This document shows positions 41,746 through 51,902 of a DNA stretch of 64,000 nt, piece by piece (positions within the stretch are counted from its first letter, which is position 1; each line of letters starts with the position of its first letter). The notes under the pieces were generated by a model. That model saw nothing but the letters and a program-made list of their open reading frames with translations, had not been told where the DNA came from and did no database searches. This DNA comes from XBB1006 sp051877515 (GTDB lineage Bacteria > Bacillota > Clostridia > Lachnospirales > Lachnospiraceae): the NCBI GenBank assembly GCA_051877515.1, contig JBJEIY010000017.1, forward strand, positions 1-64,000, given 5' to 3'. Made by a program: the position numbers and the translations under genes.

Positions 41746-44208
41746 ATGAATCAGACATTCGATAAAGAAACAATTAAGAAGGCCATTCAGGATAATGTGA
41801 AAACATTGTTCCGGAAGCGGTTAAGCGAAGCCGGAAATCAGGAGATCTATCAGGCACTTTCTTATGCGGTGAAGGAAGCGATCATTGAGAACTGGATGGA
41901 AACCCAGAAGGCAATGGAAGAACAGGATCTGAAAATCGTCTATTATATGTCCATGGAGTTTTTGATGGGACGCGCCCTGGGAAACAACATGATCAACCTG
42001 ACTGCCTATGACGAGATCGGGAAGGCGCTTTCGGAACTTGGGATCGATCTTACCGCGATTGAAGATGAAGAGCCGGATCCTGCTCTGGGAAATGGCGGTC
42101 TGGGTCGTCTGGCGGCCTGTTTTCTGGATTCTCTGTCTACCCTGGGATATCCGGCCTATGGTTGTGGCATTCGCTATCGTTACGGTATGTTCCGCCAGAA
42201 GATCGAAAACGGATTTCAGGTGGAAGAGCCGGACAACTGGCTGAAGAATGGCTATCCTTTTGAATTGAAGCGTAGTGAACTGGCTGTCAGTGTGAAGTTT
42301 GGAGGGAATATCCGTACCCAGATGAAAGAGGACGGTAACTATGAGTTCATTCATGAGAATTACAGTGAAGTACGGGCAGTGCCTTACGATATGCCGATTC
42401 TTGGGTATGACAACGGAATGGTGAACAGTCTTATGATCTGGGATGCGGAGCCCATGGAAGGATTTCAGCTGTCTTCTTTTGATAAAGGAGATTATCGTAT
42501 GGCAATGGAGCAGGAAAACCTGGCCCGAACGCTGGTGGACGTGCTCTATCCTAACGACAATCATATTTTTGGAAAAGAATTGCGTTTAAAACAGCAGTAT
42601 TTCTTTGTATCTGCTTCCCTGCAGAGGATCGTGAGCAAGTATAAAAAGAACCACCCGGATATCCGTCGTTTGTATGAAAAAGTAGCTATTCAGATGAATG
42701 ATACCCATCCTACCGTGGCAGTGGCAGAACTGATGCGCATCCTTATGGATGAGGAAGGTTTAAGCTGGGATGAAGCCTGGGAGGTTACCACAAAAACCTG
42801 TTCTTATACCAATCACACGATTATGGCAGAGGCACTGGAAAAATGGCCCATTGATATTTTTTCCCGCCTGTTGCCAAGGATCTATCAGATCGTGGAAGAG
42901 ATCAACCGCAGATTCGTGGATGAACTGAACGTAAGATATAACGGAGATTATGAAAAAATCCGTTCTATGGCAGTGATTTTTGATGGACAGGTGCGAATGG
43001 CGAATCTTGCCATTGTGGCCAGTCATCATGTAAACGGTGTGGCTAAACTTCATACCGAGATTTTGAAAAAACGGGAACTAAAGGACTTCTATGAGCTGAT
43101 GCCGGAGAAATTCCTAAATAAGACCAACGGCATTACCCAGAGAAGATTTTTACTCCATGCAAATCCGCTTCTGGCAGACTGGATCACGGAGCATATCGGA
43201 AAGGACTGGATCACAGATCTGTCCCAGTTAAAGAGATTAAAGGTATATGCAGAGGATGAAAAAGCCCGGCAGGAGTTCATGAACATCAAATATCAAAATA
43301 AACTGCGTTTGGCTGAGTATATCCGGCAGCATAACGGGATTGAGGTGGATCCCAGATCCATTTTTGATATCCAGGCGAAACGTCTGCATGAATATAAGCG
43401 CCAGTTATTAAACATTTTACATGTCATGCACTTGTATAATGAACTGCTGGAACACCCGGATATGGACTTTTATCCTACCACCTTTATCTTCGGGGCAAAG
43501 GCAGCAGCCGGTTATGAGAATGCCAAACTCACCATTAAGCTGATCCATGCAGTGGGAGAGGTGGTAAACAATGATCCGGCGGTAAAGGATAAACTGAAAG
43601 TGGTCTTTATTGAGGATTATAAGGTGTCCAATGCGGAACTGCTGTTTGCGGCAGCTGATGTCAGTGAGCAGATCTCCACCGCCAGCAGAGAGGCTTCCGG
43701 AACCGGTAACATGAAGTTTATGTTAAACGGAGCCGTGACTCTGGGTACCATGGATGGAGCAACCGTGGAAATGATAGAAGAAGTAGGGGAAGAAAATGCC
43801 TTTCTGTTCGGCATGAGTGCACAAGAAGTCATTGAGCATGAGAGAAACCGGGATTACGATCCCATGGAGATATTTAACAATGATCCCAATGTGCGCAGAG
43901 TGGTGATGCAACTGGTAAACGGAAGATTTTCCGGTCAGGATACAGAACTGTTCCGCAAGGTTTATAATTCCCTGCTAAATACAAGAGAGACCCGGTATGC
44001 AGATGCATACTTTATCCTGAAAGATTTTGAATCTTACCGACAGGCACAGCAGAGGGTGAATAAGGCTTACCAGGATGAGCACGCATGGGCGAAAATGGCC
44101 ATGCTCAATACTGCCTGTGCCGGGAAATTCTCCTCAGACCGTACGATCCAGGAGTACGTGGATGAGATCTGGCACCTGGATAAGATCAAACTTGATAGGA
44201 CACGATAA
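41746..44208 (+). CDS. glgP: Glycogen/starch phosphorylase
   Basis: This 820-residue PLP enzyme releases glucose 1-phosphate from glycogen. The PLP-binding segment SGTGNMKFMLNG, the EDPALGNGGLGRLAACFLDS region and QMNDTHPTVAVAELMR are hallmarks of family GT35. The length is standard. The ATG follows AGGAGG and lies 8 bases after ileS, so both probably share the T-box-controlled transcript. Co-transcription would tie glycogen use to isoleucine supply, although a separate internal promoter cannot be excluded. No terminator is obvious after the stop. Confidence 0.97.
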   Translation: MNQTFDKETIKKAIQDNVKTLFRKRLSEAGNQEIYQALSYAVKEAIIENWMETQKAMEEQDLKIVYYMSMEFLMGRALGNNMINLTAYDEIGKALSELGIDLTAIEDEEPDPALGNGGLGRLAACFLDSLSTLGYPAYGCGIRYRYGMFRQKIENGFQVEEPDNWLKNGYPFELKRSELAVSVKFGGNIRTQMKEDGNYEFIHENYSEVRAVPYDMPILGYDNGMVNSLMIWDAEPMEGFQLSSFDKGDYRMAMEQENLARTLVDVLYPNDNHIFGKELRLKQQYFFVSASLQRIVSKYKKNHPDIRRLYEKVAIQMNDTHPTVAVAELMRILMDEEGLSWDEAWEVTTKTCSYTNHTIMAEALEKWPIDIFSRLLPRIYQIVEEINRRFVDELNVRYNGDYEKIRSMAVIFDGQVRMANLAIVASHHVNGVAKLHTEILKKRELKDFYELMPEKFLNKTNGITQRRFLLHANPLLADWITEHIGKDWITDLSQLKRLKVYAEDEKARQEFMNIKYQNKLRLAEYIRQHNGIEVDPRSIFDIQAKRLHEYKRQLLNILHVMHLYNELLEHPDMDFYPTTFIFGAKAAAGYENAKLTIKLIHAVGEVVNNDPAVKDKLKVVFIEDYKVSNAELLFAAADVSEQISTASREASGTGNMKFMLNGAVTLGTMDGATVEMIEEVGEENAFLFGMSAQEVIEHERNRDYDPMEIFNNDPNVRRVVMQLVNGRFSGQDTELFRKVYNSLLNTRETRYADAYFILKDFESYRQAQQRVNKAYQDEHAWAKMAMLNTACAGKFSSDRTIQEYVDEIWHLDKIKLDRTR

Positions 44209-44232
44209 ACGAAATAATGGTAGACCGGAGTT

Positions 44233-45108
44233 TTAACATTGTTTTTCATCCCGCATCCGGGTGGCTGTTTGAAAGAGCATCCATCCGGATAGGGCAATAA
44301 TTGCACCTAATACTCCGACTAATACATAGGCAGAAGGTTCGTCGGTGCTAAGAGGCATGAGGGAAATAAGACTTCCGAACAGGTTAAATAACATGTGGAA
44401 GAGAACAGCCACCTTTAAGTTGCCGGAAGTTTTGTAGATATAGCCCAGCACCAGACCCACGATAAAGGCGTAGGAACCCTGGACAAGATTCATATGTAAC
44501 AGACCGAACAGTGTTGCCTGCAGCAAGTTAGCGGCCCAGAAGGGAAGCGCTTTGGCGGCATAATGCAGGGTGACACCGCGGTTTAAGAGTTCTTCATGAA
44601 TGGGAGCTACGAAAATGCCATACAGTAGCATGATAATATAGCCAATGGTTCCGTACTGCTCCATATCCATCAACTGGTTATAGCTTTCAAAAAGCTGTGG
44701 GAAATAGGTCTCTGCCAGAGAATACAGATACTGGATACCGATCTGTAATCCAACCATCATCAGTAAAAGTCCGGAAAACCCATAGGTGGTCAGCGTTTTG
44801 CGGACGGGAATATCTTTGGATCTGTCATGGATGTGAAGATACCACAGTAAAAATACCACCATACTGATGATGCCCCAGACTACGGTAACATAAACGACGT
44901 AGTCTGACTGAAACAGCATGTCATAAATCCAGTCTAAGATGCCCTGTCCTTTGGCAGGACTGATGCCGGCGATGCCCAGGGCACTGAAATAATAAAAGGT
45001 TACAGGGATGGTCACGGCAATCTGGATTCCCAGAGTGGCCAGAATAGGTATCAGACAGAATAAAATCTGTCCTGCTTTATGAAAAAAACGTCCGATTTTT
45101 GTCTTCAT
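44233..45108 (-). CDS. CPBP-family intramembrane protease
   Basis: The 291-residue protein has about eight membrane helices and the CPBP (CAAX-like) catalytic motifs: HEELLNRG at about residue 193, FGLLHMNL about 40 residues later, and HMLFNLFG. Such glutamic proteases process peptides or act in bacteriocin self-protection. No substrate gene is visible next to it. It is convergent with glgP, with only 24 bases between stops. The ribosome site GGAGCAG is about 7 bases from the ATG. Confidence 0.85.
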   Translation of the reverse strand: MKTKIGRFFHKAGQILFCLIPILATLGIQIAVTIPVTFYYFSALGIAGISPAKGQGILDWIYDMLFQSDYVVYVTVVWGIISMVVFLLWYLHIHDRSKDIPVRKTLTTYGFSGLLLMMVGLQIGIQYLYSLAETYFPQLFESYNQLMDMEQYGTIGYIIMLLYGIFVAPIHEELLNRGVTLHYAAKALPFWAANLLQATLFGLLHMNLVQGSYAFIVGLVLGYIYKTSGNLKVAVLFHMLFNLFGSLISLMPLSTDEPSAYVLVGVLGAIIALSGWMLFQTATRMRDEKQC

Positions 45109-45271
45109 TTTAGAATCTGCTCCTTTGAACTTCTTAATTATTCCCTAAAGTACAGTTTTTATTATAGCATAGGGTTCCGGTCTTTTACAATGAAAGAAAG
45201 ACCCTTTTTTCTATTTGCGGCAATTTAGATGAAGCAGCCTTATCTTGTATGTCAAAAAGCTGGATTTCGGA

Positions 45272-45328
45272 TTGTTGCCAAACTTTAGATGTGGTAAAAT
45301 GAATAAAGGTAATGTGCCTACGCACATT
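45272..45328 (+). promoter_or_regulatory. dnaE promoter and leader hairpin
   Basis: TTGTTG, 17 bases, TAAAAT (45295-45300), then a hairpin AATGTGC/GCACATT at 45311-45328 in the leader. The hairpin resembles the first one in the leader at 28856. Confidence 0.55.
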
Positions 45329-45363
45329 TTATTCTAGAAGAAGAAAAAGGCAGGAGAGCATAC

Positions 45364-48300
45364 ATGGCATTTGCGCATCTTCATGTACACACAGAGTACA
45401 GCTTATTAGACGGATCCAATAAAATAACGGAGTGCGTGGCAAGGGTAAAGGAACTTGGCATGAACAGTGTGGCCATTACAGATCATGGCGTAATGTATGG
45501 TGTCATAGATTTTTATCGTGCTGCCCATAGTGCGGGGCTGAATCCCATATTGGGCTGTGAGGTGTATGTGGCTCCGGGTTCACGGTTTGACCGGGAAGGA
45601 GGCACCGGTGAAGAGAGGTATTCTCATTTGGTGCTGCTGGCGGAGAATAATCAGGGTTATGCAAATCTTATGAAGATCGTTTCCCGGGGATTTACGGAAG
45701 GCTTTTACTATAAACCCAGGGTGGATTATGAGGTTTTGCAGGAGTTTTCGGGAGGACTGATCTGCCTGTCCGCCTGTCTGGCAGGAGAGGTACAGCGGAA
45801 CTTGTTAAAAGGGGAGTACGACCATGCAAAGGAGGCTGCCTTACGGTATCAGGAGATTTTTGGCAAGGGAAATTTTTTCCTGGAGTTGCAGGATCACGGA
45901 ATCCCGGAACAGCGTCTGGTAAACCAGCAGCTTCTTAGACTGAGTCAGGAAACCGGAATTGAGCTGGTGGCTACCAATGATGTTCATTATACAACCGCTG
46001 AAGATGCAGAACCCCATGATATTCTGCTTTGTATCCAGACCGGAAAGAAGCTGCAGGATGAGGACCGTATGCGCTATGAAGGTGGGCAGTACTATATTAA
46101 ATCCGAAGAGGAAATGAAGCTGCTTTTTCCCTACGCCCTGCAGGCACTGGAAAACACCCAGAAAATAGCAGACCGCTGTCACGTGGAGATTGAATTTGGT
46201 GTGACCAAGCTTCCGAAATATCATGTGCCGGATGGACTGACCAGCTGGGAATACTTAAATAAACTGTGTCTGGAAGGACTGAAGAGGCGTTATCCGGACC
46301 GTTGGGAAGAGGTTCTTCCCCATATGGAATTTGAATTGGATACCATCCATACCATGGGATATGTGGATTACTTTCTCATTGTATGGGATTTCATTCATTA
46401 TGCCAGAAGCCAGGAGATCATGGTAGGACCGGGAAGAGGATCTGCTGCAGGAAGTATTGTATCCTATACGCTGGAGATTACCAATATCGATCCGTTAAAA
46501 TACAATTTAATTTTTGAACGTTTCCTTAATCCGGAGCGTGTTACCATGCCGGACATAGATGTGGACTTTTGCTTTGAACGAAGGCAGGAAGTGATTGATT
46601 ATGTGGTTCGCACCTATGGAAAAGAAGAAGTGGTCCAGATTGTTACCTTTGGTACCATGGCTGCGAAAAATGCCATCCGGGATGTGGGAAGGGTGATGGA
46701 TCTGCCCTATGCCTTTGTGGATACCATCAGCAAAGCCATCCCCAATGAACTGAACATGACCATCAGCAAAGCATTGACGATGAATCCGGATCTTAAGAAG
46801 CTCTATGATACAGATGAAACGGTAAAGAAGCTGGTTGACATGTCCCTTCGGCTGGAGGGATTGCCGAGGCATACTTCCATGCATGCTGCAGGTGTGGTGA
46901 TCAGTCAGTTACCGGTGGAAGAGTATGTTCCTTTATCCAGGGCTTCGGATGGGTCTATAACCACCCAGTACACCATGACAACGCTGGAGGAATTAGGTTT
47001 ACTGAAAATGGATTTCCTGGGACTTAGAACTCTGACTGTGATCCAGAATACCGTCAAAAACATCAAGGCAGGATGGGGCATTGATGTGGATATCGATCAT
47101 ATTGATTTTGATGATAAAGCGGTACTGGATATGATCAGTGCCGGTAAAACCGAGGGAGTATTCCAGTTAGAGAGTGCCGGTATGACCAGTTTCATGAAGG
47201 AATTAAAGCCCCGGAGTCTGGAGGATCTGATCGCAGGTATTTCCCTGTATCGTCCCGGCCCCATGGATTTCATTCCGGCCTATATCAAGGGAAAGAATCA
47301 TCCTGAGGATATCACCTACGAATGTCCGCAGCTGGAGCCGATATTAAAACCTACTTATGGCTGTATCGTCTATCAGGAGCAGGTTATGCAGATCGTCCGG
47401 GATCTGGCAGGTTATTCCTGGGGAAGAAGCGATCTTGTCCGTCGTGCCATGAGTAAGAAAAAAGCGGCGGTCATGGAAAAGGAACGCCAGAGCTTCGTAT
47501 ACGGAAATGAAGAAGAAGGTGTGAAGGGCTGTATCGCCAATGGTATTGATGAAAAAACAGCGAACCACATCTATGACGAAATGATCGATTTTGCTAAATA
47601 TGCATTTAATAAATCCCATGCAGCCGGATATGCCGTGGTTGCATACCAGACAGCCTGGCTGAAATACTATTATCCTGTGGAGTATATGGCGGCTCTCATG
47701 ACCTCGGTATTGGGCAATGCTTCCAAGGTTTCTGAGTATATCCTGACCAGTCGAAGGATGGGAATAGAGGTTTTGCCACCGGATATTAATGTGGGTACGG
47801 ATAGCTTCTCTGTGCAGGATGGGAAGATCCGGTATGGGCTGTCTGCCATAAAGAGTATCGGTAAACCGGTGATTGAAGCCATCATCGACAATCGTGATCA
47901 GCAGGGACCTTTTCAATCTCTGGCAGATTTCATCAGTCGTGTAAGCTCCAGGGAAATCAATAAGCGTACCCTGGAAAGCTTTATCAAGGCCGGAGCTTTT
48001 GATTCCCTGGGCATTAAGCGGAAAGCGGCCATGCTGGTGTATCCCAGTATGATGGACCAGGTCAGTCAGGAGAAGAAAAATTCCCTGTCCGGTCAGATGA
48101 GCCTGTTTGATCTGGCTCCGGAAGAAAACAAAGAAGAGTATCAGATCCGGGTTCCGGATGTGGAGGAGTATGACAAGCAGACCCTTCTGGCTTTGGAAAA
48201 AGAGGTGCTGGGAATCTATATCAGCGGCCATCCTTTGGATGACTATGAGGAAAAATGGCAACGGAATATCAGTAATACCACCACAGATTTTCTTTTGGAA

Positions 48301-48840
48301 GAAGAGACCGGAACGACTCGGGTCAGAGATGGTGCGTCCGCTATTGTGGGTGGCATGATCGTGGAACGGACTATAAAATACACGAAGAATAATAAGACCA
48401 TGGCCTTCCTGACGCTGGAAGATCTTGTGGGAACTGTGGAAATCGTTGTTTTTCCCAGGGATTATGAGAAGTATCAACAGTATCTTGTCCAGGATGCTAA
48501 GGTTTTTGTCCGAGGCAGAGTGAATGCGGAAGAGGAGAAGAATGCAAAGCTGATCTGCGAGGCTGTGATCCCATTTGAAGAAATTGCCCGTCAGGTTTGG
48601 CTGAAGTTTGAAGATAAAGAGGCATTCGATCAAAAGAGTAAGGAGCTCTTTGAACTTCTAGCTTCCTCCGACGGCAAGGATGAAGTGATCCTGTATCTGG
48701 AAAAGGAAAAGGCTACCAAGAAACTGCCGCCCAACCGCAATATCAGTGCAGATGAGGAGACTCTGCGGAAACTTTATGGTTTCCTGGACTCTGAAAATGT
48801 TCGTGTAGTGGATCGTTCCATGGTAGAAAGAAAAAATTAG
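45364..48840 (+). CDS. dnaE: DNA polymerase III alpha subunit DnaE
   Basis: This 1158-residue replicative polymerase of the DnaE type has an N-terminal PHP domain (HLHVHTEYSLLDG), the polymerase core with GPGRGSAAGSIVSY and the catalytic aspartates in PDIDVDF, a helix-hairpin-helix region and a C-terminal OB fold (VEIVVFPRDYEKYQ). Clostridia also use PolC as main replicase, so this copy probably acts in priming or lagging-strand work. pfkA follows, an arrangement common in Firmicutes. The ribosome site is AGGAGAG. Confidence 0.97.
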   Translation: MAFAHLHVHTEYSLLDGSNKITECVARVKELGMNSVAITDHGVMYGVIDFYRAAHSAGLNPILGCEVYVAPGSRFDREGGTGEERYSHLVLLAENNQGYANLMKIVSRGFTEGFYYKPRVDYEVLQEFSGGLICLSACLAGEVQRNLLKGEYDHAKEAALRYQEIFGKGNFFLELQDHGIPEQRLVNQQLLRLSQETGIELVATNDVHYTTAEDAEPHDILLCIQTGKKLQDEDRMRYEGGQYYIKSEEEMKLLFPYALQALENTQKIADRCHVEIEFGVTKLPKYHVPDGLTSWEYLNKLCLEGLKRRYPDRWEEVLPHMEFELDTIHTMGYVDYFLIVWDFIHYARSQEIMVGPGRGSAAGSIVSYTLEITNIDPLKYNLIFERFLNPERVTMPDIDVDFCFERRQEVIDYVVRTYGKEEVVQIVTFGTMAAKNAIRDVGRVMDLPYAFVDTISKAIPNELNMTISKALTMNPDLKKLYDTDETVKKLVDMSLRLEGLPRHTSMHAAGVVISQLPVEEYVPLSRASDGSITTQYTMTTLEELGLLKMDFLGLRTLTVIQNTVKNIKAGWGIDVDIDHIDFDDKAVLDMISAGKTEGVFQLESAGMTSFMKELKPRSLEDLIAGISLYRPGPMDFIPAYIKGKNHPEDITYECPQLEPILKPTYGCIVYQEQVMQIVRDLAGYSWGRSDLVRRAMSKKKAAVMEKERQSFVYGNEEEGVKGCIANGIDEKTANHIYDEMIDFAKYAFNKSHAAGYAVVAYQTAWLKYYYPVEYMAALMTSVLGNASKVSEYILTSRRMGIEVLPPDINVGTDSFSVQDGKIRYGLSAIKSIGKPVIEAIIDNRDQQGPFQSLADFISRVSSREINKRTLESFIKAGAFDSLGIKRKAAMLVYPSMMDQVSQEKKNSLSGQMSLFDLAPEENKEEYQIRVPDVEEYDKQTLLALEKEVLGIYISGHPLDDYEEKWQRNISNTTTDFLLEEETGTTRVRDGASAIVGGMIVERTIKYTKNNKTMAFLTLEDLVGTVEIVVFPRDYEKYQQYLVQDAKVFVRGRVNAEEEKNAKLICEAVIPFEEIARQVWLKFEDKEAFDQKSKELFELLASSDGKDEVILYLEKEKATKKLPPNRNISADEETLRKLYGFLDSENVRVVDRSMVERKN

Positions 48841-48903
48841 TGCTGTTTTTACCTGTAAAATTGTGATATTATTGTCAACCTAGGAAAAATGTCGAAAATT
48901 GCA

Positions 48904-48932
48904 TTGCTTTTTTTGTGAAAAAGTAATAAAAT
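48904..48932 (+). promoter_or_regulatory. pfkA promoter
   Basis: TTGCTT, 17 bases, TAAAAT, 44 bases before the gene. Confidence 0.55.
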
Positions 48933-48976
48933 AAAGAGGATATTTAGGAAGAGAATGCAAGAGGGAGGCTAAAGAC

Positions 48977-49951
48977 ATGGCAAAAAAGATTAAGACCATA
49001 GGAGTGTTAACAAGCGGTGGAGATGCACCGGGAATGAATGCGGCGATCCGTGCTGTGGTGAGACGGGGAATTTCCAAAGACCTGAATGTGGTTGGAATCA
49101 AGAGAGGTTATGCCGGTCTTTTACAGGAAGAGTTTTTCAAGATGCATCCAAAGGATGTTTCCGATACCATTGCAAGAGGCGGAACCATTCTGCAGACTGC
49201 CCGTTGCCTGGAGTTTAAAGACCCGGAGATCCAGCAGAAAGCTGCAGATATCTGTAAGAAACATGCCATTGACGGTATTGTGGTCATTGGAGGAGACGGT
49301 TCTTTCCGGGGTGCACAGAGGTTGGCAGCCTTAGGTATTAATACCATCGGTCTTCCGGGCACCATTGATCTGGATATTGCCTGTACCGATTATACCATCG
49401 GATTTGATACGGCTGTCAACACGGCTATGGAGGCGATTGACAAGGTCAGAGATACTTCTACCTCCCATGAACGATGCAGTATTATTGAGGTTATGGGGCG
49501 TAATGCAGGATATATTGCAATGTGGTGCGGTATTGCCAATGGAGCAGAGGATATCCTGATTCCGGAGAAATATGATTATAATGAGAACAGGATCATTAAC
49601 CATATTAAGGAAAACAGGGCCAGAGGCAAGAAACATCATATTATCATCAATGCAGAGGGCATTGGAGAATCCCAGAGTATGGCAAAGCGTATTGAAGCGG
49701 AGACCGGAATGGAGTGCAGAGCTACCATTCTGGGTCATATGCAGCGTGGAGGAAGTCCGACCTGTAAGGATCGTGTTTATGCCTCTACAATGGGAGCTAT
49801 GGCAGTGGATCTGCTGTGTGAAGGAAAGAGTAACCGTGTTATCGCGTATAAACATGGTGAATTTGTAGATTTTGATATTGACGAAGCATTGTCTATGACA
49901 AAAGCCGTTGATGAATATCAGTATGAGATTTATCGATCCTTTGCGATTTAG
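48977..49951 (+). CDS. pfkA: ATP-dependent 6-phosphofructokinase
   Basis: The enzyme catalyses the committed step of glycolysis. The 324-residue sequence has the GGDAPGMNAAIRA nucleotide loop, GGDGSFRGA (the ATP-type GGDGS), the catalytic region PGTIDLDIACTDYTIGFDTA and the VMGRNAGYIA hinge. The catalytic aspartates of TIDxD are kept, while the intervening asparagine is leucine. The length equals the short allosteric bacterial enzyme. A GGAGG site precedes the ATG. It lies downstream of dnaE with its own promoter. Confidence 0.97.
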   Translation: MAKKIKTIGVLTSGGDAPGMNAAIRAVVRRGISKDLNVVGIKRGYAGLLQEEFFKMHPKDVSDTIARGGTILQTARCLEFKDPEIQQKAADICKKHAIDGIVVIGGDGSFRGAQRLAALGINTIGLPGTIDLDIACTDYTIGFDTAVNTAMEAIDKVRDTSTSHERCSIIEVMGRNAGYIAMWCGIANGAEDILIPEKYDYNENRIINHIKENRARGKKHHIIINAEGIGESQSMAKRIEAETGMECRATILGHMQRGGSPTCKDRVYASTMGAMAVDLLCEGKSNRVIAYKHGEFVDFDIDEALSMTKAVDEYQYEIYRSFAI

Positions 49952-50010
49952 TCCGGCAGAATGGTGAAAACCAAAACGGAAAAGCAAGGGGCGGATCGGT
50001 TGGAGAGTGC

Positions 50011-50820
50011 ATGATAACCAGTTCGGAAAATAAACAGATGAAACAGATCATACAATTAAATGCAAAAGCAAAGGTCCGGAAGAAAACGGGCTTTTTTGTG
50101 GTAGAAGGGATCAAGATGTTTCTGGAGGCGCCGATTGAGCAGATCGAGAGGGTGTTTGTTTCGGAAAGCTTTCTGAATTCCCCGCAGGGGCAAACGGTTT
50201 TGGCGCAGAAAGGTGAGGCCTATTGCCGGGAAGGGGATGTCTTGGAAGTGGTCAGTGATAAAGTTTTTGCATCTGTCTGTGATACACTGACACCACAGGG
50301 AATATTATCTATCATAAAAATGGCACAATGGAAGTTGGAAGACCTGTTTCCGAAAGATGGCAGGGTGCCTTTGATCCTGGTTTTGGATAGTCTTCAGGAT
50401 CCGGGAAATCTGGGTACCATGATACGTACAGGGGAGGGAGCAGGAATCACGGGTGTGATCATGAATCAAACCTGTGTAGATGTTACCAATCCCAAAACGA
50501 TCCGGGCAACCATGGGATCCATCTACAGGATTCCACAGATTATTACGGAAGATTTAAGCATACTGATTCAGGAACTGAAGGGCCGGGGTGTGAAAACCTA
50601 TGCAGCGCATCTGAAGGGACAGCGGGATTTTTACCGGGAAGATTATACGTCGTCGGTGGCCTTTTTGATCGGAAACGAAGGAAACGGATTATCCGATGAG
50701 GTGGCACAGTGTGCGGACTGTTATGTAAAGATTCCCATGGAGGGTCAGGTGGAATCCTTGAATGCGGCCATAGCGGCTTCGGTCATGCTGTATGAATGTA
50801 AACGCCAGCGCAGTTTATAA
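50011..50820 (+). CDS. SpoU/TrmH-family rRNA 2'-O-methyltransferase
   Basis: The 269-residue protein has an N-terminal substrate-binding domain (NAKAKVRKKTGFFVVEGIKM) and a SPOUT knot domain with the three family motifs: LDSLQDPGNLGTMIRT, FLIGNEGNGLSDE, and IPMEGQVESLNAAIAASVML. It probably methylates a ribose of 23S rRNA, as in the TsnR/RlmB-like group; the exact site is unknown. It is 59 bases after pfkA and is followed by two small genes on the same strand. Confidence 0.92.
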   Translation: MITSSENKQMKQIIQLNAKAKVRKKTGFFVVEGIKMFLEAPIEQIERVFVSESFLNSPQGQTVLAQKGEAYCREGDVLEVVSDKVFASVCDTLTPQGILSIIKMAQWKLEDLFPKDGRVPLILVLDSLQDPGNLGTMIRTGEGAGITGVIMNQTCVDVTNPKTIRATMGSIYRIPQIITEDLSILIQELKGRGVKTYAAHLKGQRDFYREDYTSSVAFLIGNEGNGLSDEVAQCADCYVKIPMEGQVESLNAAIAASVMLYECKRQRSL

Positions 50821-50869
50821 GAATGCTGTTGCCGGCTGACGGAGAAGAGAGTAAGAGGAGTGGGAGAAG

Positions 50870-51136
50870 ATGTTTCGGTTATGGGGAAAACTGTGGAAAG
50901 ACAATCGTCTGGTCAGGGATTATACTTATCAGAGAGAAGCGTTTGATACCAGAACACATATGATTTTTGACGGACTTAGAGAAATCTGTTATCAGTTTGA
51001 TCTGGAAAACCCGATCTGGTTAGATCAGAATGTGAAGGAATTTCAGAAATCGGCGAAAACCAGATTCAGTCAGGACTGTTTTATAGAAAGCATACCGTTT
51101 GATTACCTGGAGCTGGAAGTTCTTGAGGAAGCATAA
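50870..51136 (+). CDS. Conserved-looking hypothetical, 88 residues
   Basis: The protein begins MFRLWGKLWKDNRLVRDYTY and is a mostly helical, soluble protein with a basic N-terminal half and an acidic C-terminal half. I do not recognise a named family. The site GGAGTGGGAG precedes the ATG, and the gene ends 13 bases before the (p)ppGpp synthetase gene, so the two are probably co-translated. It may be a small partner of one of its neighbours. The coding character (codon use, ribosome site, tight packing) supports a real gene. Confidence 0.75.
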   Translation: MFRLWGKLWKDNRLVRDYTYQREAFDTRTHMIFDGLREICYQFDLENPIWLDQNVKEFQKSAKTRFSQDCFIESIPFDYLELEVLEEA

Positions 51137-51149
51137 AGGAGGCGGTTAC

Positions 51150-51809
51150 ATGGAGATGCTGGAACTGGTACGGGAAGAAGAGGATGGTTATAATACCGCT
51201 ATGCTGCTTTACAGTGCGGCATTAAAGAAGATCAGTACAAAATTGGATATCCTGAATGATGAATTTCAACATGTTCATAATTACAATCCCATTGAATATG
51301 TAAAGTCAAGAGTGAAAACTCCGGACAGCATTGAGGAAAAATTGCATCGTAAGGGATATGAAGTGAATCTGGAGAACATGGTCACACAGTTGGATGATAT
51401 TGCAGGGATCCGGATCGTTTGTTCTTTTATCCCGGATATCTATCGTCTGGCAGATATGATTGGCCGCCAGAGTGATCTGACGGTGATCTCCATTAAAGAC
51501 TATATAAAAAAGCCCAAGGAAAGCGGATACAAAAGCTTTCATATGAATGTTACGGTTCCGGTTTTCTTGTCCGACCGGACGGTGCAGACGCAGGTGGAGA
51601 TCCAGATCCGGACCATAGCCATGGACTTTTGGGCCAGTCTGGAGCATAAGATCTATTATAAATTCGAGGGTAATGCACCGCAGTATATCAGTCAGGAGTT
51701 AAGAGAGTGTGCGGGGATCGTATCAATTATGGATGACAAGATGCTTTCCCTGAATGAAGCTATTTCCAGGGAAAAGGAAAAAATGGAAAAGCAGACGAAT
51801 AACGCCTAA
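51150..51809 (+). CDS. Small alarmone synthetase (RelQ type)
   Basis: This 219-residue, single-domain (p)ppGpp synthetase has the RelA/SpoT synthetase core without HD, TGS or ACT domains. Visible features are the substrate-binding start VKSRVKTPDSIEEKLHRKG, DDIAGIRIVC, KPKESGYKSFHMNV and EVQIRTIAMDFWASLEHKI. Such enzymes are normally controlled by transcription and make alarmone during wall or starvation stress. The ATG at 51150 follows AAAGGAGG; earlier in-frame codons overlap the preceding gene. The full bifunctional Rel enzyme is encoded at 57.7 kb. Confidence 0.93.
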   Translation: MEMLELVREEEDGYNTAMLLYSAALKKISTKLDILNDEFQHVHNYNPIEYVKSRVKTPDSIEEKLHRKGYEVNLENMVTQLDDIAGIRIVCSFIPDIYRLADMIGRQSDLTVISIKDYIKKPKESGYKSFHMNVTVPVFLSDRTVQTQVEIQIRTIAMDFWASLEHKIYYKFEGNAPQYISQELRECAGIVSIMDDKMLSLNEAISREKEKMEKQTNNA

Positions 51810-51828
51810 AGTGGTGGCACAAAGAATC

Positions 51829-51856
51829 AAAAAGCCGGACAACAGTCCGGCTTTTT
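51829..51856. terminator. Bidirectional terminator
   Basis: AAAAAGCCGGAC/GTCCGGCTTTTT, a 12-base stem with a 4-base loop, lies between the convergent genes at 51150 and 51903. Confidence 0.93.
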
Positions 51857-51902
51857 ATGAAAAGTGAGGATGCTTGCAGATGCATCTTGTTACAGATTTT
51901 CT

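Noticed and set aside
47344..48633. 429-codon frame opposite dnaE
   Set aside because: It lies entirely within the conserved dnaE gene on the other strand, with no ribosome site or recognisable motif.
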